Positions 17,071-25,773 of a stretch of 64,000 nucleotides of DNA are shown here, one piece after another. A program made the translations under genes and the position numbers. The notes under the pieces were generated by a model, which was not told where the DNA came from, did not search any database, and saw nothing but the letters and a program-made list of their open reading frames with translations. The first letter of the stretch is position 1. Every line of letters starts with the position of its first letter. The stretch is from Azospirillum picis (GTDB lineage: Bacteria; Pseudomonadota; Alphaproteobacteria; Azospirillales; Azospirillaceae): positions 1-64,000 of the forward strand of contig NZ_JAGINO010000027.1 of assembly GCF_017876115.1 (NCBI RefSeq), read 5' to 3'.

Positions 17071-18450
17071 CTATCCGCGATCCCGCCCCAACTCCTCCTC
17101 CAGGAAGCGGGTGAAGAGCGGGTCGTCGGCATAGGCGACGTTGATGCGCAGTGCCGGGGCGGCCGGCACCCTGGACGGACGGAACAGCGTGCCGGGCGCC
17201 AGGAAGATGCCGCGCTCCGCCGCGCGGCGCGTCAGCGCCTGTTCGTCGACGTGGCCGGGAAGCTCGCCCCACAGGTAGTAGCCGCCGGTCGCCGCCGGCG
17301 GCAGCCGCAGGCCGAGGCGGCCCAGCGCCGGCACGGCTCGCTCGGTGTGCTCCTCGATCCGCGTCCGCAGCTTGCGCAGGTGGCGCAGGTAGTTGCCCGA
17401 GGCGATGAAGCCGTAGACGATCCGCTCGACGTAGTCGGAGGTGCTGACGACGGTCAGCATCTTGACGTCGCACAGCCGGTCGATCAGCGGGCGCCGCGCC
17501 GCCACGTAGCCGACGCGCAGGCTGGCCGAGAGCGTCTTGGAGAAGGTGCCGACATAGATGACCCGTTCGAGCTGGTCGAGGGCGGCCAGCCGCGGGCTGG
17601 AGACCGGCAGCACGTCGGCGAAGGGATCGTCCTCGACCACATGGAAGCCATGGCGGCCGGCGATCTGCAGCAGGCGGTGGGCGACCGCCGGCGTGAGCGA
17701 GCCGCCGGTCGGGTTGTGGGCCAGCGACTGCGTGAAGAACAACTTGGGCTTGTGGGCCGCGGCGCTGGCCTCCAGCTCGTCGAGGTCGGGGCCGTCGGGC
17801 CGGCGCTGCACGCCGACCATGGCGACGCGCGACAGCCGCAGCTTGCCGAACAGAGGATAGTAGCCGGGACTGTCGACCAGCACGGTGTCGCCCGGCTCCA
17901 GCATCTGCCGGGCGACCAGATCGAGCGCGTGGTTGGCGCCCTGGGTCAGCAGGATCTGGTCCGGCGACGCCTTGATCGACCGCTCTCCCAATGTCAGGGC
18001 CAGCCGTTCCCGCAGCGGCAGGAAGCCCCAGGGCGACCCGTAGCCGTGCTCCGCGGCCAAGCCGCGGGTGGCCGCCATGAAGCGCGGAGGGCTGGCCATC
18101 TCGAACCGCTCCGTCCAGGAGGGCGGCGGGCGGCCGTCGCCGATGCGCACGGCGTAGGTCTGCTCAAGCTGCTCCCGCAGCAGGGAGACGAAGTCAACCG
18201 CCTCGGCGATGTGCGGCGACTGCTGTCCGGCGGCGGCGCGGCGAACCCGCGCCACGTAATAGCCGGAGCCCTGCTTGGCCTCCAGGTAGCCCAGCGCCAC
18301 CAGGCGGTCGTAGGCCTCGGCCATCGTGTTCTTGGAGACGCCGTGCTCGACGGCGCCGGCGCGGACCGACAGCAGCCGTTCCCCCGGCGTCAGCAGGCCG
18401 TCGCCGATCAGCCCGGCGATCTTGTCGACGATGCCGCCCACCCTGCTCAT
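17071..18450 (-). CDS. MocR-type regulator (GntR winged helix fused to PLP aminotransferase fold)
   Basis: About 459 residues from the ATG at 18450. The frame stays open to 19953, but upstream sequence is antisense to the next gene. A GntR DNA-binding domain spans residues 5-70 (SKNTMAEAYDRLVALGYLE). The rest is a type I aminotransferase fold with the family's HNPTGG, DDPFAD and the PLP lysine motif TFSKTLSASLRVGY. MocR proteins usually regulate a divergent neighbour in response to PLP or an amino compound. Here the neighbour is a class II HMG-CoA reductase, and the gap carries repeated TGTCCC boxes. Confidence 0.9.
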   Translation of the reverse strand: MSRVGGIVDKIAGLIGDGLLTPGERLLSVRAGAVEHGVSKNTMAEAYDRLVALGYLEAKQGSGYYVARVRRAAAGQQSPHIAEAVDFVSLLREQLEQTYAVRIGDGRPPPSWTERFEMASPPRFMAATRGLAAEHGYGSPWGFLPLRERLALTLGERSIKASPDQILLTQGANHALDLVARQMLEPGDTVLVDSPGYYPLFGKLRLSRVAMVGVQRRPDGPDLDELEASAAAHKPKLFFTQSLAHNPTGGSLTPAVAHRLLQIAGRHGFHVVEDDPFADVLPVSSPRLAALDQLERVIYVGTFSKTLSASLRVGYVAARRPLIDRLCDVKMLTVVSTSDYVERIVYGFIASGNYLRHLRKLRTRIEEHTERAVPALGRLGLRLPPAATGGYYLWGELPGHVDEQALTRRAAERGIFLAPGTLFRPSRVPAAPALRINVAYADDPLFTRFLEEELGRDRG

Positions 18451-18474
18451 CCCGCGCACCCCCCTGCCCGTCGC

Positions 18475-18541
18475 ACTGTCCCGCGCCGTCGACTGGGACA
18501 GTGTCCCGGATAATCCGGCGAACTGTCCCTTGTCCTGTCCC
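18475..18541. promoter_or_regulatory. Cluster of TGTCCC boxes, candidate MocR operator
   Basis: TGTCCC occurs at 18477-18482, 18502-18507, 18524-18529 and 18536-18541, and its complement GGGACA at 18495-18500. The middle pair forms a perfect palindrome, GGGACA-G-TGTCCC, at 18495-18507. MocR and GntR regulators commonly bind such mixed direct and inverted repeats between divergent genes. Confidence 0.55.
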
Positions 18542-18645
18542 GTTGTATCACTGATCATCGCAAAGACGAACTGGTCCGGCGCGACCGCGGGCGGCAACGC
18601 CGCGACGCACCGCTTCAAGACCACGCCCCACGACAAGGTTCTGGA

Positions 18646-19929
18646 ATGACCAACCCCGACCGCAGTTCCCGCATTTCCGGATTCCACAAGAAGCCGCCGG
18701 CGGAGCGGCTGGCGATCGTCGCGGACTTCGCCGGCCTCGATGCCGCCGCCGCCGCACGGCTGTCCGGCACCGGGAGTCTCGACCTCGACCTTGCCGACCG
18801 GCTGGTCGAGAACGTCATCGGGTCGATGAACATCCCTCTCGGCATCGCCACCAACATGAAGATCGACGGCGGGGACGTGCTGATCCCGATGGCGACCGAG
18901 GAGTCCTCGGTGGTCGCCGCCGTCTGCAACGCCGCCCGCCAGTGCTATGATGCGGGCGGCTTCGCGACGTCGATGTCGGGCACGCTGATGATCGCGCAGA
19001 TCCAGGCCGTCGGGGTGGCCGATCCCCATGCCGCCCGCCTGCGCATCCTGGAGCGGCGCGACGAGATCAAGGCGCTGTGCGACGGCTGCGACCCGGTGCT
19101 GCTGTCGTTCGGCGGCGGCTTCCGCGACGTCGAGGTGCGGGTGATCGACAGCCAGGGCGGGGTGATGGTGGTGACCCACCTGATCGTCGACACCCGCGAC
19201 GCCATGGGGGCCAACGCCGTCAACAGCATGGCGGAAAAGCTCGCCCCGCACGTCGCCGCATGGACGGGCGGCCGCGTCTACCTGCGCATCCTGTCCAACC
19301 TGGCCGATCGCCGGCTGGCGCGGGCGCATGCGGTGTGGCCGCTCGACCAGATCGGCGGCGAAGCGGTGCGCGACGGCATCGTCAGCGCCTACCACTTCGC
19401 CGACGCCGATCCCTACCGCGCCGCCACCCACAACAAGGGCATCATGAACGGCATCAGCGCCGTCGTGCTGGCGACCGGCAACGACACCCGGGCGGTCGAG
19501 GCCGGCGCCCACGCCTACGCCGCCCGCAACGGCCGCTACTCCAGCCTGACACGCTTCGAGGTGACCGCCGGCGGCGACCTCAGCGGCTCCATCGAGCTGC
19601 CGATGGCGGTGGGCCTGATCGGCGGCGCCACCAAGGCGCATCCGACGGCGCAGGCCTGCCTGAAGATCCTCGGCGTCTCCAGTGCGGACCGGCTGGCCCG
19701 GATCATCGCCGCGGTCGGACTGGCGCAGAACTTCTCGGCGCTGAAGGCACTGGCGACCACCGGCATCCAGAAGGGCCATATGGCCCTGCATGCCCAGAAC
19801 ATCGCCATGATGGCCGGCGCCGTCGGCGAGGAGATCGACCGCGTCGCCCGCGTCCTGGTGGAGCGCGGCACCGTCCGCCAGGACGTGGCGCAGGCGGTGC
19901 TCGGCGAACTCCGCACCCAGGCACGGTAA
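18646..19929 (+). CDS. mvaA: Class II (degradative-type) hydroxymethylglutaryl-CoA reductase
   Basis: 427 residues, the length of Pseudomonas mevalonii MvaA rather than the larger class I enzymes. Recognised motifs in order are ENVIGSMNIPLG (substrate binding), TEESSVVAA with catalytic Glu85, DAMGANAVNSMAE, HNKGIMNG with Lys264, GNDTRAVEAGAHAYA with Asp280, and GIQKGHMALHA with His378. The Glu, Lys, Asp and His set needed for catalysis is complete. The enzyme interconverts mevalonate and HMG-CoA. Since alphaproteobacteria generally make isoprenoids by the MEP route, a catabolic role (mevalonate to HMG-CoA) is inferred. No HMG-CoA lyase gene is in the window. It is divergent from a MocR regulator and followed by a periplasmic binding protein. 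Confidence 0.92.
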   Translation: MTNPDRSSRISGFHKKPPAERLAIVADFAGLDAAAAARLSGTGSLDLDLADRLVENVIGSMNIPLGIATNMKIDGGDVLIPMATEESSVVAAVCNAARQCYDAGGFATSMSGTLMIAQIQAVGVADPHAARLRILERRDEIKALCDGCDPVLLSFGGGFRDVEVRVIDSQGGVMVVTHLIVDTRDAMGANAVNSMAEKLAPHVAAWTGGRVYLRILSNLADRRLARAHAVWPLDQIGGEAVRDGIVSAYHFADADPYRAATHNKGIMNGISAVVLATGNDTRAVEAGAHAYAARNGRYSSLTRFEVTAGGDLSGSIELPMAVGLIGGATKAHPTAQACLKILGVSSADRLARIIAAVGLAQNFSALKALATTGIQKGHMALHAQNIAMMAGAVGEEIDRVARVLVERGTVRQDVAQAVLGELRTQAR

Positions 19930-20004
19930 GCCGCCCTGCCCCAACAAGAGCACCGGCCGGGCGAACGGCCGGTCCGATCAACGAACAATGGGAGGATCAG
20001 GACC

Positions 20005-21252
20005 ATGTGGACACATCGTTCGAGTGCCGGCCGCTTGGCCGCCGGGGCTGCCGGAACCGCCGCCGGCTGCCTCGCCCTGCTGCTGGCCGGCGCCGGGGGT
20101 GCCGCCGCCGAGATCCCGAACAAGCATGTCAAGCTGGGCGTGCTGACCGACATGAGCGGCTTCGCGTCGGACAGCACCGGCCGGGGGTCGGTGGTGGCGG
20201 CGGAGCTGGCGGCGGAAGATTTCGCCAAGGAGCTGCCCGGCGTCACCATCGAGGTGGTCCACGCCGACCACCAGAACAAGCCCGACATCGGCGCCGCCAC
20301 TACGCGCCGCTGGCTGGACCAGGAGCATGTCGACGCCATCCTGGACGTTCCCTTCTCGTCAGTGGCGCTGGCGGTCAACGAGGTGACCCGCAACTCCAAG
20401 GCGATGTTCATCGCCTCCGGTCCCGGCACCACCGAGCTGACCGGCGCCAAATGCTCGGCCAACACCGTGCAGTGGACCTACGACACCTGGGCGCTCGCCA
20501 ACGGCACCGCGCGGGCGGTGACCGAGGCCGGCGGCAGGAACTGGTATTTCCTGACCGCGGACTACGCCTTCGGCCATGCGCTGGAGCGCGACGCGTCGGC
20601 GGTGGTGACCGGCATGGGCGGCAAGGTGGTGGGCAGCGTCCGCCATCCGCCGAGCGCGTCGGACTTCTCCTCCTACCTGCTGCAGGCCCAGGCCAGCGGC
20701 GCCCAGATCATCGGCCTCGCCAACGCGGTGGGCGACACCATCTCCTCGGTCAAGCAGGCGACGGAGTTCGGCATCACCAGCAGCGGGCAGCGGCTGGCGG
20801 CGCTGCTGATGCAGTTGAGCGACGTGGCGGCGGTCGGGCTGAAGGACGCGCAGGGGCTCTACTTGACCGAAGCCTTCTACTGGGATCTCAACCCCGGCAC
20901 CCGCGCCTTCGCCGACCGCTTCGCCGCGCGGATGGAGGGCCGCCGCCCCACCGGCAACCAGGCCGGCGTCTATGCCGGCGCCCTGCATTACCTGAAGGCG
21001 GTCAAGGCGGCGAACAGCACCGATGCGACCGTGGTCGCCGCGAAGATGCGGGAACTGCCGACCGATGACCCGCTGTTCGGCAAGGGCAGCGTGCGCGTCG
21101 ACGGCCGGGCCGTGCACGACATGCTGTTCTTCGAGGTGAAGTCGCCCGACGAGTCCAAGGGGCCGTGGGACTTCTACAAGCTGGTCAGGACCATTCCCGG
21201 CGACCAGGCCTTCCGCCCGCTGGGCGAAGGCGGCTGCCCGCTGGTAAAGTAG
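20005..21252 (+). CDS. Periplasmic substrate-binding protein of the Leu/Ile/Val (LivJ) type
   Basis: 415 residues, ATG preceded by GGGAGGA. A signal peptide of about 35 residues ends AGGAAAE. The mature part is a type I periplasmic binding fold (KLGVLTDMSGFASDSTGRGS, YFLTADYAFGHALERD) as in branched-chain amino acid and amide ABC systems. No permease or ATPase gene accompanies it, so it must work with components encoded elsewhere or act as a sensor. It follows the HMG-CoA reductase gene by 75 bases on the same strand, so its ligand may be mevalonate or a related organic acid; that is an inference from context only. Confidence 0.88.
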   Translation: MWTHRSSAGRLAAGAAGTAAGCLALLLAGAGGAAAEIPNKHVKLGVLTDMSGFASDSTGRGSVVAAELAAEDFAKELPGVTIEVVHADHQNKPDIGAATTRRWLDQEHVDAILDVPFSSVALAVNEVTRNSKAMFIASGPGTTELTGAKCSANTVQWTYDTWALANGTARAVTEAGGRNWYFLTADYAFGHALERDASAVVTGMGGKVVGSVRHPPSASDFSSYLLQAQASGAQIIGLANAVGDTISSVKQATEFGITSSGQRLAALLMQLSDVAAVGLKDAQGLYLTEAFYWDLNPGTRAFADRFAARMEGRRPTGNQAGVYAGALHYLKAVKAANSTDATVVAAKMRELPTDDPLFGKGSVRVDGRAVHDMLFFEVKSPDESKGPWDFYKLVRTIPGDQAFRPLGEGGCPLVK

Positions 21253-21287
21253 CAGGGCTGGGAACGCCCCCCGTCGCACGAGCGGTC

Positions 21288-21306
21288 GCGGTGCCGGCGG
21301 CACCGC
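21288..21306. terminator. Hairpin between convergent genes
   Basis: GCGGTGCC and GGCACCGC arms of 8 bases with a 3-base loop, between the stops of the binding-protein gene and the acetyltransferase gene. There is no T-run, so intrinsic termination is uncertain. Confidence 0.4.
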
Positions 21307-21330
21307 GGCCCGCGCCGCCGCCATGGGGCG

Positions 21331-21831
21331 CTACGGGGCGAGAACCTTCACCATCAGAAGCTCGTCGATGTAGCGCCCGTCGATCTTCAGGGCGCGGGGT
21401 TCCGTGCCGTAGGTCTCGAAGCCCAGGCGGCGGTAGAACCGGACGGCGCGAAGGTTGGTGGCCGCCACGGAGAGCTGCACCTGCTCCACCTGCCCGGCGG
21501 CATGGGCGAGGACCGCCGTCAGGAGCGCCTGCGCCAGCGTCCCCCCCTGCCGGGCCTCCCGCACATAGACCCCCCAGAGTGTCGCCTTGTGCCGCTGCTT
21601 GGCGGATGGCGGCACCAGCAGTCCGGCGGTGGCATCGAGCCGGCCGTCCACGAATCCTCCGAAGATGCAGCCCTCGGCGAGCCGTTCGGCGAAACCGGCG
21701 GCGGACCGCGCCTGCTCCGCGGCGAGATCGGCCCCGAACGCTTCGGGATGGAGCGCCAGCGCCTCCAGCCGGATCTCGCGAAATGCCGGCGCGTCGTCCG
21801 GGACAAGCCGTCTCACCAGGTCCATCGTCAT
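21331..21831 (-). CDS. GNAT-family N-acetyltransferase
   Basis: About 166 residues from the ATG at 21831, which has GGAG upstream; an in-frame start at 21858 is also possible. The family layout is clear: an N-terminal beta-alpha part (VRRLVPDDAPAFREIRLEAL), the acetyl-CoA loop region with VREARQGGTLAQALL, and the late motif NLRAVRFYRRLGFETYGTEP. The substrate is unknown. It lies just downstream of the MocR gene on the same strand with a gap of about 65 bases, so co-transcription is possible. Confidence 0.85.
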   Translation of the reverse strand: MTMDLVRRLVPDDAPAFREIRLEALALHPEAFGADLAAEQARSAAGFAERLAEGCIFGGFVDGRLDATAGLLVPPSAKQRHKATLWGVYVREARQGGTLAQALLTAVLAHAAGQVEQVQLSVAATNLRAVRFYRRLGFETYGTEPRALKIDGRYIDELLMVKVLAP

Positions 21832-21896
21832 GCACTCCGTTGTTGGGCATGCCGGCACCGGGCAACCCGCCCGCGTCGCCGGAAAGGCCGCCTCCC

Positions 21897-23318
21897 CTAC
21901 CGCGCAATGGCCCGCGCCAGCACCTCGTAGACGCGGGGATCGGCCATCTGGGCGACGTTGAAGCGCAGGAATCCGGAAGCGGTCTGCGACACGCTGAACA
22001 CGTTGCCGGGGGCGAGGACGACCTTGTCATGGAGCGCCGCCCGCGCCAGCTCGGCCGCAGCGTCGCCGGGGAAGCCGCCTTGAGAGCCGCCTTGAAAGCC
22101 GTCCGGCAGGCTGCACCAGAGATAGAAGCCGCCGCGCGGCATCAGCCAGGGCCGCAGGCCGAGCGCGTGGAGCCTGTCCGCCGTCTCGCGCCGCGCCCGC
22201 GCCAACCGGCGGCGCAGCGCTTCCAGATGCTTGCGGTGGCTGCCGTCGCCGAGTGCCGTGAGCACGATGTCGGCGGCGACCGGGCTGGGACCGCCGAAGG
22301 CCGTCGCGACCTGGAGGTCGACCAATGCCTCCACCCAGTCGGGCCGCGCCGCGATGTAGCCGCAGCGGATCGAGGCGGACAGCGTCTTGGAAAAGCTGCC
22401 GATGCGGATGACCCGTGCCAACCCGTCGAGCGCCGCCAGCCTCGGCGACGGTTCCGGCTCGAAGTCGGCGAAGATGTCGTCCTCGACGATGGTCAGGTCA
22501 TGGGCGGCAGCCTCGGTGAGCAGCCGGTGGATGGTCTGCGGCGACGGCGTCGCCCCCGTCGGGTTGTGGAGGGCGGAGTTGGTGATGTAGAGGCGCGGCC
22601 GGTGCCGGGCGAGGGCCTCGGCGAACAGGACGGTGTCGGGGCCGGTGGAGCGGTAGGGCACGCCGACGATCCGCACGCGGTGGGCGCGCAGCAGGGCCTG
22701 GAAGTTGAAGTAGCAGGGGTCGTCGACCAGCACCGTGTCGCCGGGGCGCAGCAGGAAACGGCAGATCAGGTCGATCGCCTGGGTGCCGGACCCGGTCAGC
22801 AGGATCTGGTCCGGGCCGGCGTCGATCCCCTCGTCGGCGAACTGGCGGGCAAGCAGGCGCCGCAGGGCCGGCGAGCCGCGCGTGCCGCCATAGTCGGCCA
22901 GCAGGGCGTCGCCGGCGCGGGCGAGCTGGCGGATGGCGCGGCGGATGGCGGCGTTGGGCATCCAGTCGGCCGGCAGCCAGCCGCAGCCGGGCTTCAACGT
23001 GTCGTCCCCTGCGTCGAGCGACTGCCGCGACACCCAGAGGGGGTCGATCGCCCGGTCCAGCCGCGGCTCCGCATCCGCCAGCGCCAGCGGCGGCATGCCG
23101 CCGCTGGCGTAGAAGCCGGAGCCGGGCCGGGAGCGGATCACCCCCTCGGCCGCCAGCCGGTCATAGGCTTCCACCACCGTGGAGGGAGACACGCCCATCG
23201 CGGTGGCGAAGCGGCGGATCGACGGCAGCCTTTCGCCCGGCGACAGCGTGCCGCCCGCCATCCTGCGGCGGATGGCGTCCATCACCTCGCCGGTGCGGGT
23301 GCCCTTGCGGCCGTCCAT
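21897..23318 (-). CDS. MocR-type regulator (GntR winged helix fused to PLP aminotransferase fold)
   Basis: About 473 residues from the ATG at 23318, with AGGAGG upstream. A GntR-type winged helix (LPSIRRFATAMGVSPSTVVE, then AYDRLAAEGVI) is joined to an aminotransferase-like domain with HNPTGATPS, EDDIFADFE and the PLP lysine motif SFSKTLSASIRCGY. A short Gly-rich insertion (FQGGSQGGFPGD) sits in the C-terminal domain. It is divergent from an EamA exporter gene and probably controls it; the intergenic ATGG-type half-sites are the likely operator. The exported compound may be an amino acid, as EamA proteins often move amino compounds. Confidence 0.9.
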   Translation of the reverse strand: MDGRKGTRTGEVMDAIRRRMAGGTLSPGERLPSIRRFATAMGVSPSTVVEAYDRLAAEGVIRSRPGSGFYASGGMPPLALADAEPRLDRAIDPLWVSRQSLDAGDDTLKPGCGWLPADWMPNAAIRRAIRQLARAGDALLADYGGTRGSPALRRLLARQFADEGIDAGPDQILLTGSGTQAIDLICRFLLRPGDTVLVDDPCYFNFQALLRAHRVRIVGVPYRSTGPDTVLFAEALARHRPRLYITNSALHNPTGATPSPQTIHRLLTEAAAHDLTIVEDDIFADFEPEPSPRLAALDGLARVIRIGSFSKTLSASIRCGYIAARPDWVEALVDLQVATAFGGPSPVAADIVLTALGDGSHRKHLEALRRRLARARRETADRLHALGLRPWLMPRGGFYLWCSLPDGFQGGSQGGFPGDAAAELARAALHDKVVLAPGNVFSVSQTASGFLRFNVAQMADPRVYEVLARAIAR

Positions 23319-23339
23319 ACCGGCGCCTCCTGGCAAAGC

Positions 23340-23381
23340 GTATGGTTTCCATCAGCCATACAGTTCGGCGTGATTGTATGG
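23340..23381. promoter_or_regulatory. Three GTATGG/CCATAC half-sites, candidate MocR operator
   Basis: GTATGG at 23340-23345, CCATACA at 23356-23362 and TGTATGG at 23375-23381 form two overlapping inverted repeats (spacers of 10 and 12 bases) between divergent mocR and exporter genes. The arrangement matches the multi-half-site operators typical of MocR regulators. Confidence 0.55.
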
Positions 23382-23457
23382 GACCGTCGCTGTCCCCGCC
23401 AGTGCCGTCCGCCTAGGCTCGCCGGATGTCGGACGGAGCATGGCGGAGAGGGTTGGA

Positions 23458-24390
23458 ATGCGGCGGGAGACAGGTCCGGCCGGGACCGGGCGACGCGGCG
23501 GCCGGAGTGGCGGCCGGAATGGCGGTCAGGGCAGCGGCTGGGGCAGCGGGCTGCTGGGGGTGGCCATCTTCAGCGGGTCGCTGCCGGCGACGCGGGTGGC
23601 GGTCGAGGGCTTCTCGCCGCTGTTCCTGACCGCCGCGCGGGCGGTGATCGCGGCATGCCTGGCCGCCTGCCTGCTGCGCGGGCTGCGGCAGATGCGTCCG
23701 GAGCGGGGCGACCTCGCCTCGCTGGCCGTCGTGGCGTTGGGCGTCGTTGTCGGCTTCCCCCTGCTGACCGCGCTGGCGCTCCGCCACGTCACGGCGGCCC
23801 ATTCGGTGGTCTTCATCGGCCTGATGCCGCTGGTCACCGCCACCTTCGCGGTTCTGCGCGCCGGCGAACGGCCGAAGCCGGCCTTCTGGCTGTTCTCGGG
23901 CCTGGGAAGCCTGGCGACCGCCGGCTTCGCGCTGTCGGGCGACCGCGGGGCGTCGGCTGCCGGCGACCTGCCGATGCTGGCGGCGGTCCTGCTCTGCGGG
24001 CTGGGCTACGCCGAGGGAGCTGCGTTGTCCCGGCGCCTGGGCGGCTGGCAGGTGATCTCCTGGGCGCTGGTGCTGGCGCTGCCGGTGATGGTGCCGGTTG
24101 CCGTCGCGACCTGGCCGGAGAGCTGGCCGGATGTCCGGACATCCACCGGCCTGCCGGCCTGGGCGGGGCTGGGCTACGTGTCGGTGTTCAGCATGCTGCT
24201 CGGCTTCGTGTTCTGGTACCGGGGCCTGGCGCTGGGCGGCATCGCCGGGGTCGGGCAACTTCAACTGCTCCAGCCCTTCTTCGGGCTGGCGCTGGCCGCG
24301 ATGCTGCTCGGCGAGCCGGTGGCCTGGACGATGGTGGCCGCGGCCGGGCTGGTGGTGCTGTGCGTCGCCGGGGCGAAGCGGTTCGCGTGA
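23458..24390 (+). CDS. EamA-family (DMT superfamily) transporter
   Basis: About 310 residues from the ATG at 23458, which follows GAGAGGG; another start at 23440 is possible. After a short Gly/Arg-rich N-terminus, about ten hydrophobic helices are visible in two related halves, with EamA features such as a polar-ended pair of repeats and EGFSPLFLTAARAVIAA early and GGIAGVGQLQLLQPFFGLAL late. These proteins export amino acids, nucleobases or other small molecules. It is divergent from a MocR gene and meets the MFS gene tail to tail with a 19-base gap. Confidence 0.85.
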   Translation: MRRETGPAGTGRRGGRSGGRNGGQGSGWGSGLLGVAIFSGSLPATRVAVEGFSPLFLTAARAVIAACLAACLLRGLRQMRPERGDLASLAVVALGVVVGFPLLTALALRHVTAAHSVVFIGLMPLVTATFAVLRAGERPKPAFWLFSGLGSLATAGFALSGDRGASAAGDLPMLAAVLLCGLGYAEGAALSRRLGGWQVISWALVLALPVMVPVAVATWPESWPDVRTSTGLPAWAGLGYVSVFSMLLGFVFWYRGLALGGIAGVGQLQLLQPFFGLALAAMLLGEPVAWTMVAAAGLVVLCVAGAKRFA

Positions 24391-24409
24391 GGACGCCCCC
24401 CTGCGCCTG

Positions 24410-25624
24410 CTATGCGGCTGCACGGCGGGAACGGGTGGCGGCGGTGGCGGCGAGCGCCGCGACCGCCAGCGTCAGGGGGACGAACGACACCTGGAGCACC
24501 GTGGTCCATCCGTAGGCGGCCAGCAGCCCCCCGGACGAGAAGGACCCTGCGGCCATCGTTCCGAACACCAGGAAATCATTGAGCGACTGTACCCGGGTCC
24601 GCTCCTCGGGCCGATGGCAGTCCAGCACGAGGGCGGAGGCGCCCAGGAAACCGAAGTTCCAGCCGAGCCCCAGCAGGACCAGGCTCGCCCGGAAATGCGC
24701 CTCATCCGTTCCCGCCAGCCCGGCCGCGGCGGCGGCGGCGATCAGGGCCAGTCCGGCGGCGACCACGCACGGGGCGCCGAAGCGGTGGATCAGCCGGCCG
24801 GTGACGAAGCTCGGCGCATACATGGCGATCACATGCCATTGAAGGCCGAGGTTGGCCGCCTCCTGCGACAGGCCGCACAGGCGCATGGCCAGCGGGGCGG
24901 CGGTCATGATGAAGTTCATCAGCAGATAGGAGACGATCCCGCAGATCACCGCACCGATGAAGCGCGGCTGGCGCAGGATCACGCCGATCGGGCGCCCGCC
25001 GGCGACCTCCGCCGCCGTCGGCATCGGCACCCGGATGCCCAGCAGGACCAGCGCCGACACGGCGGCAATGGCTGCCTGCGCCAGGAAGGTGGCCATGAAC
25101 AGGTGGGGCGGCCACAGTCCCATGGTGTGGGTGACGAGCTGGGGGCCGACGACGCCGGCCACCACGCCGCCCGCCATCACAGCGGACATCGCGCGCGACC
25201 GGCGTTCCGCCGCGGTGCAGTCGGCGGCGGCGAAGCGGAAGGACAGCACCACCGCGGCATAGGCGCCGCCGAACACCATGGCCGCGCAATAGAGCCAGAA
25301 GGACCCGAGCAGGACCGCCAGCGCGGACAGCAGGCCGACGAGCACGCCGCATCCGGTTCCCGCCAGGAATGCGGCCCGGCGCCCGTGCCGGCGGGCGATG
25401 CCCCCGGCCGGCAGGGTGCAGAGCGCCATCCCCACGACGAACACCGAGACCGGAAGCGTGGCCAGGGCCGGGCTGGGGGCAAGCGTGTTGCCGACCACGG
25501 CGCCTGTCGCATAGACGACCACCGCGTTGGCACCGGCAAGCGCCTGGGCGATGGCAAGCCGCAACACGTTGGTGAGTTCGTGCGGGCGGGCGGCGGGGCT
25601 GGTGCTGGCTTCAGCGTGAGACAT
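24410..25624 (-). CDS. MFS permease
   Basis: 404 residues, ATG with CGAGGAG upstream. Twelve hydrophobic segments are expected and the typical loop GGIARRHGRRAAFLAGTGCG lies between helices 2 and 3. The second half carries NFGFLGASALVLDCHRPEERTR. It may be an exporter of a drug or metabolite; the substrate is unknown. It is divergent from a MetR-like LysR gene, so that regulator may control it. Confidence 0.85.
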   Translation of the reverse strand: MSHAEASTSPAARPHELTNVLRLAIAQALAGANAVVVYATGAVVGNTLAPSPALATLPVSVFVVGMALCTLPAGGIARRHGRRAAFLAGTGCGVLVGLLSALAVLLGSFWLYCAAMVFGGAYAAVVLSFRFAAADCTAAERRSRAMSAVMAGGVVAGVVGPQLVTHTMGLWPPHLFMATFLAQAAIAAVSALVLLGIRVPMPTAAEVAGGRPIGVILRQPRFIGAVICGIVSYLLMNFIMTAAPLAMRLCGLSQEAANLGLQWHVIAMYAPSFVTGRLIHRFGAPCVVAAGLALIAAAAAAGLAGTDEAHFRASLVLLGLGWNFGFLGASALVLDCHRPEERTRVQSLNDFLVFGTMAAGSFSSGGLLAAYGWTTVLQVSFVPLTLAVAALAATAATRSRRAAA

Positions 25625-25773
25625 CGAACTCCTCGGGGGTCCTCGGGCTGTGCGGGGCGGCCTCCGCCGTCGGCCTCTTCGAAGCCGGGAGAGCGCGGTT
25701 GATCCAGGACTATCGGTCGCCCATCATGAACGGAAATGGTTTGTTCTCATGGATGGATGAGCGGAGGTCATGG

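Noticed and set aside
17071-19953. 960-codon reading of the first MocR gene
   Set aside because: The upstream 500 codons are antisense to the HMG-CoA reductase; the GntR domain begins at the ATG at 18450.
21165-24515. Very long plus-strand open frame (about 1,100 codons)
   Set aside because: It crosses genes on both strands and shows no domain; it is a high-GC artefact.
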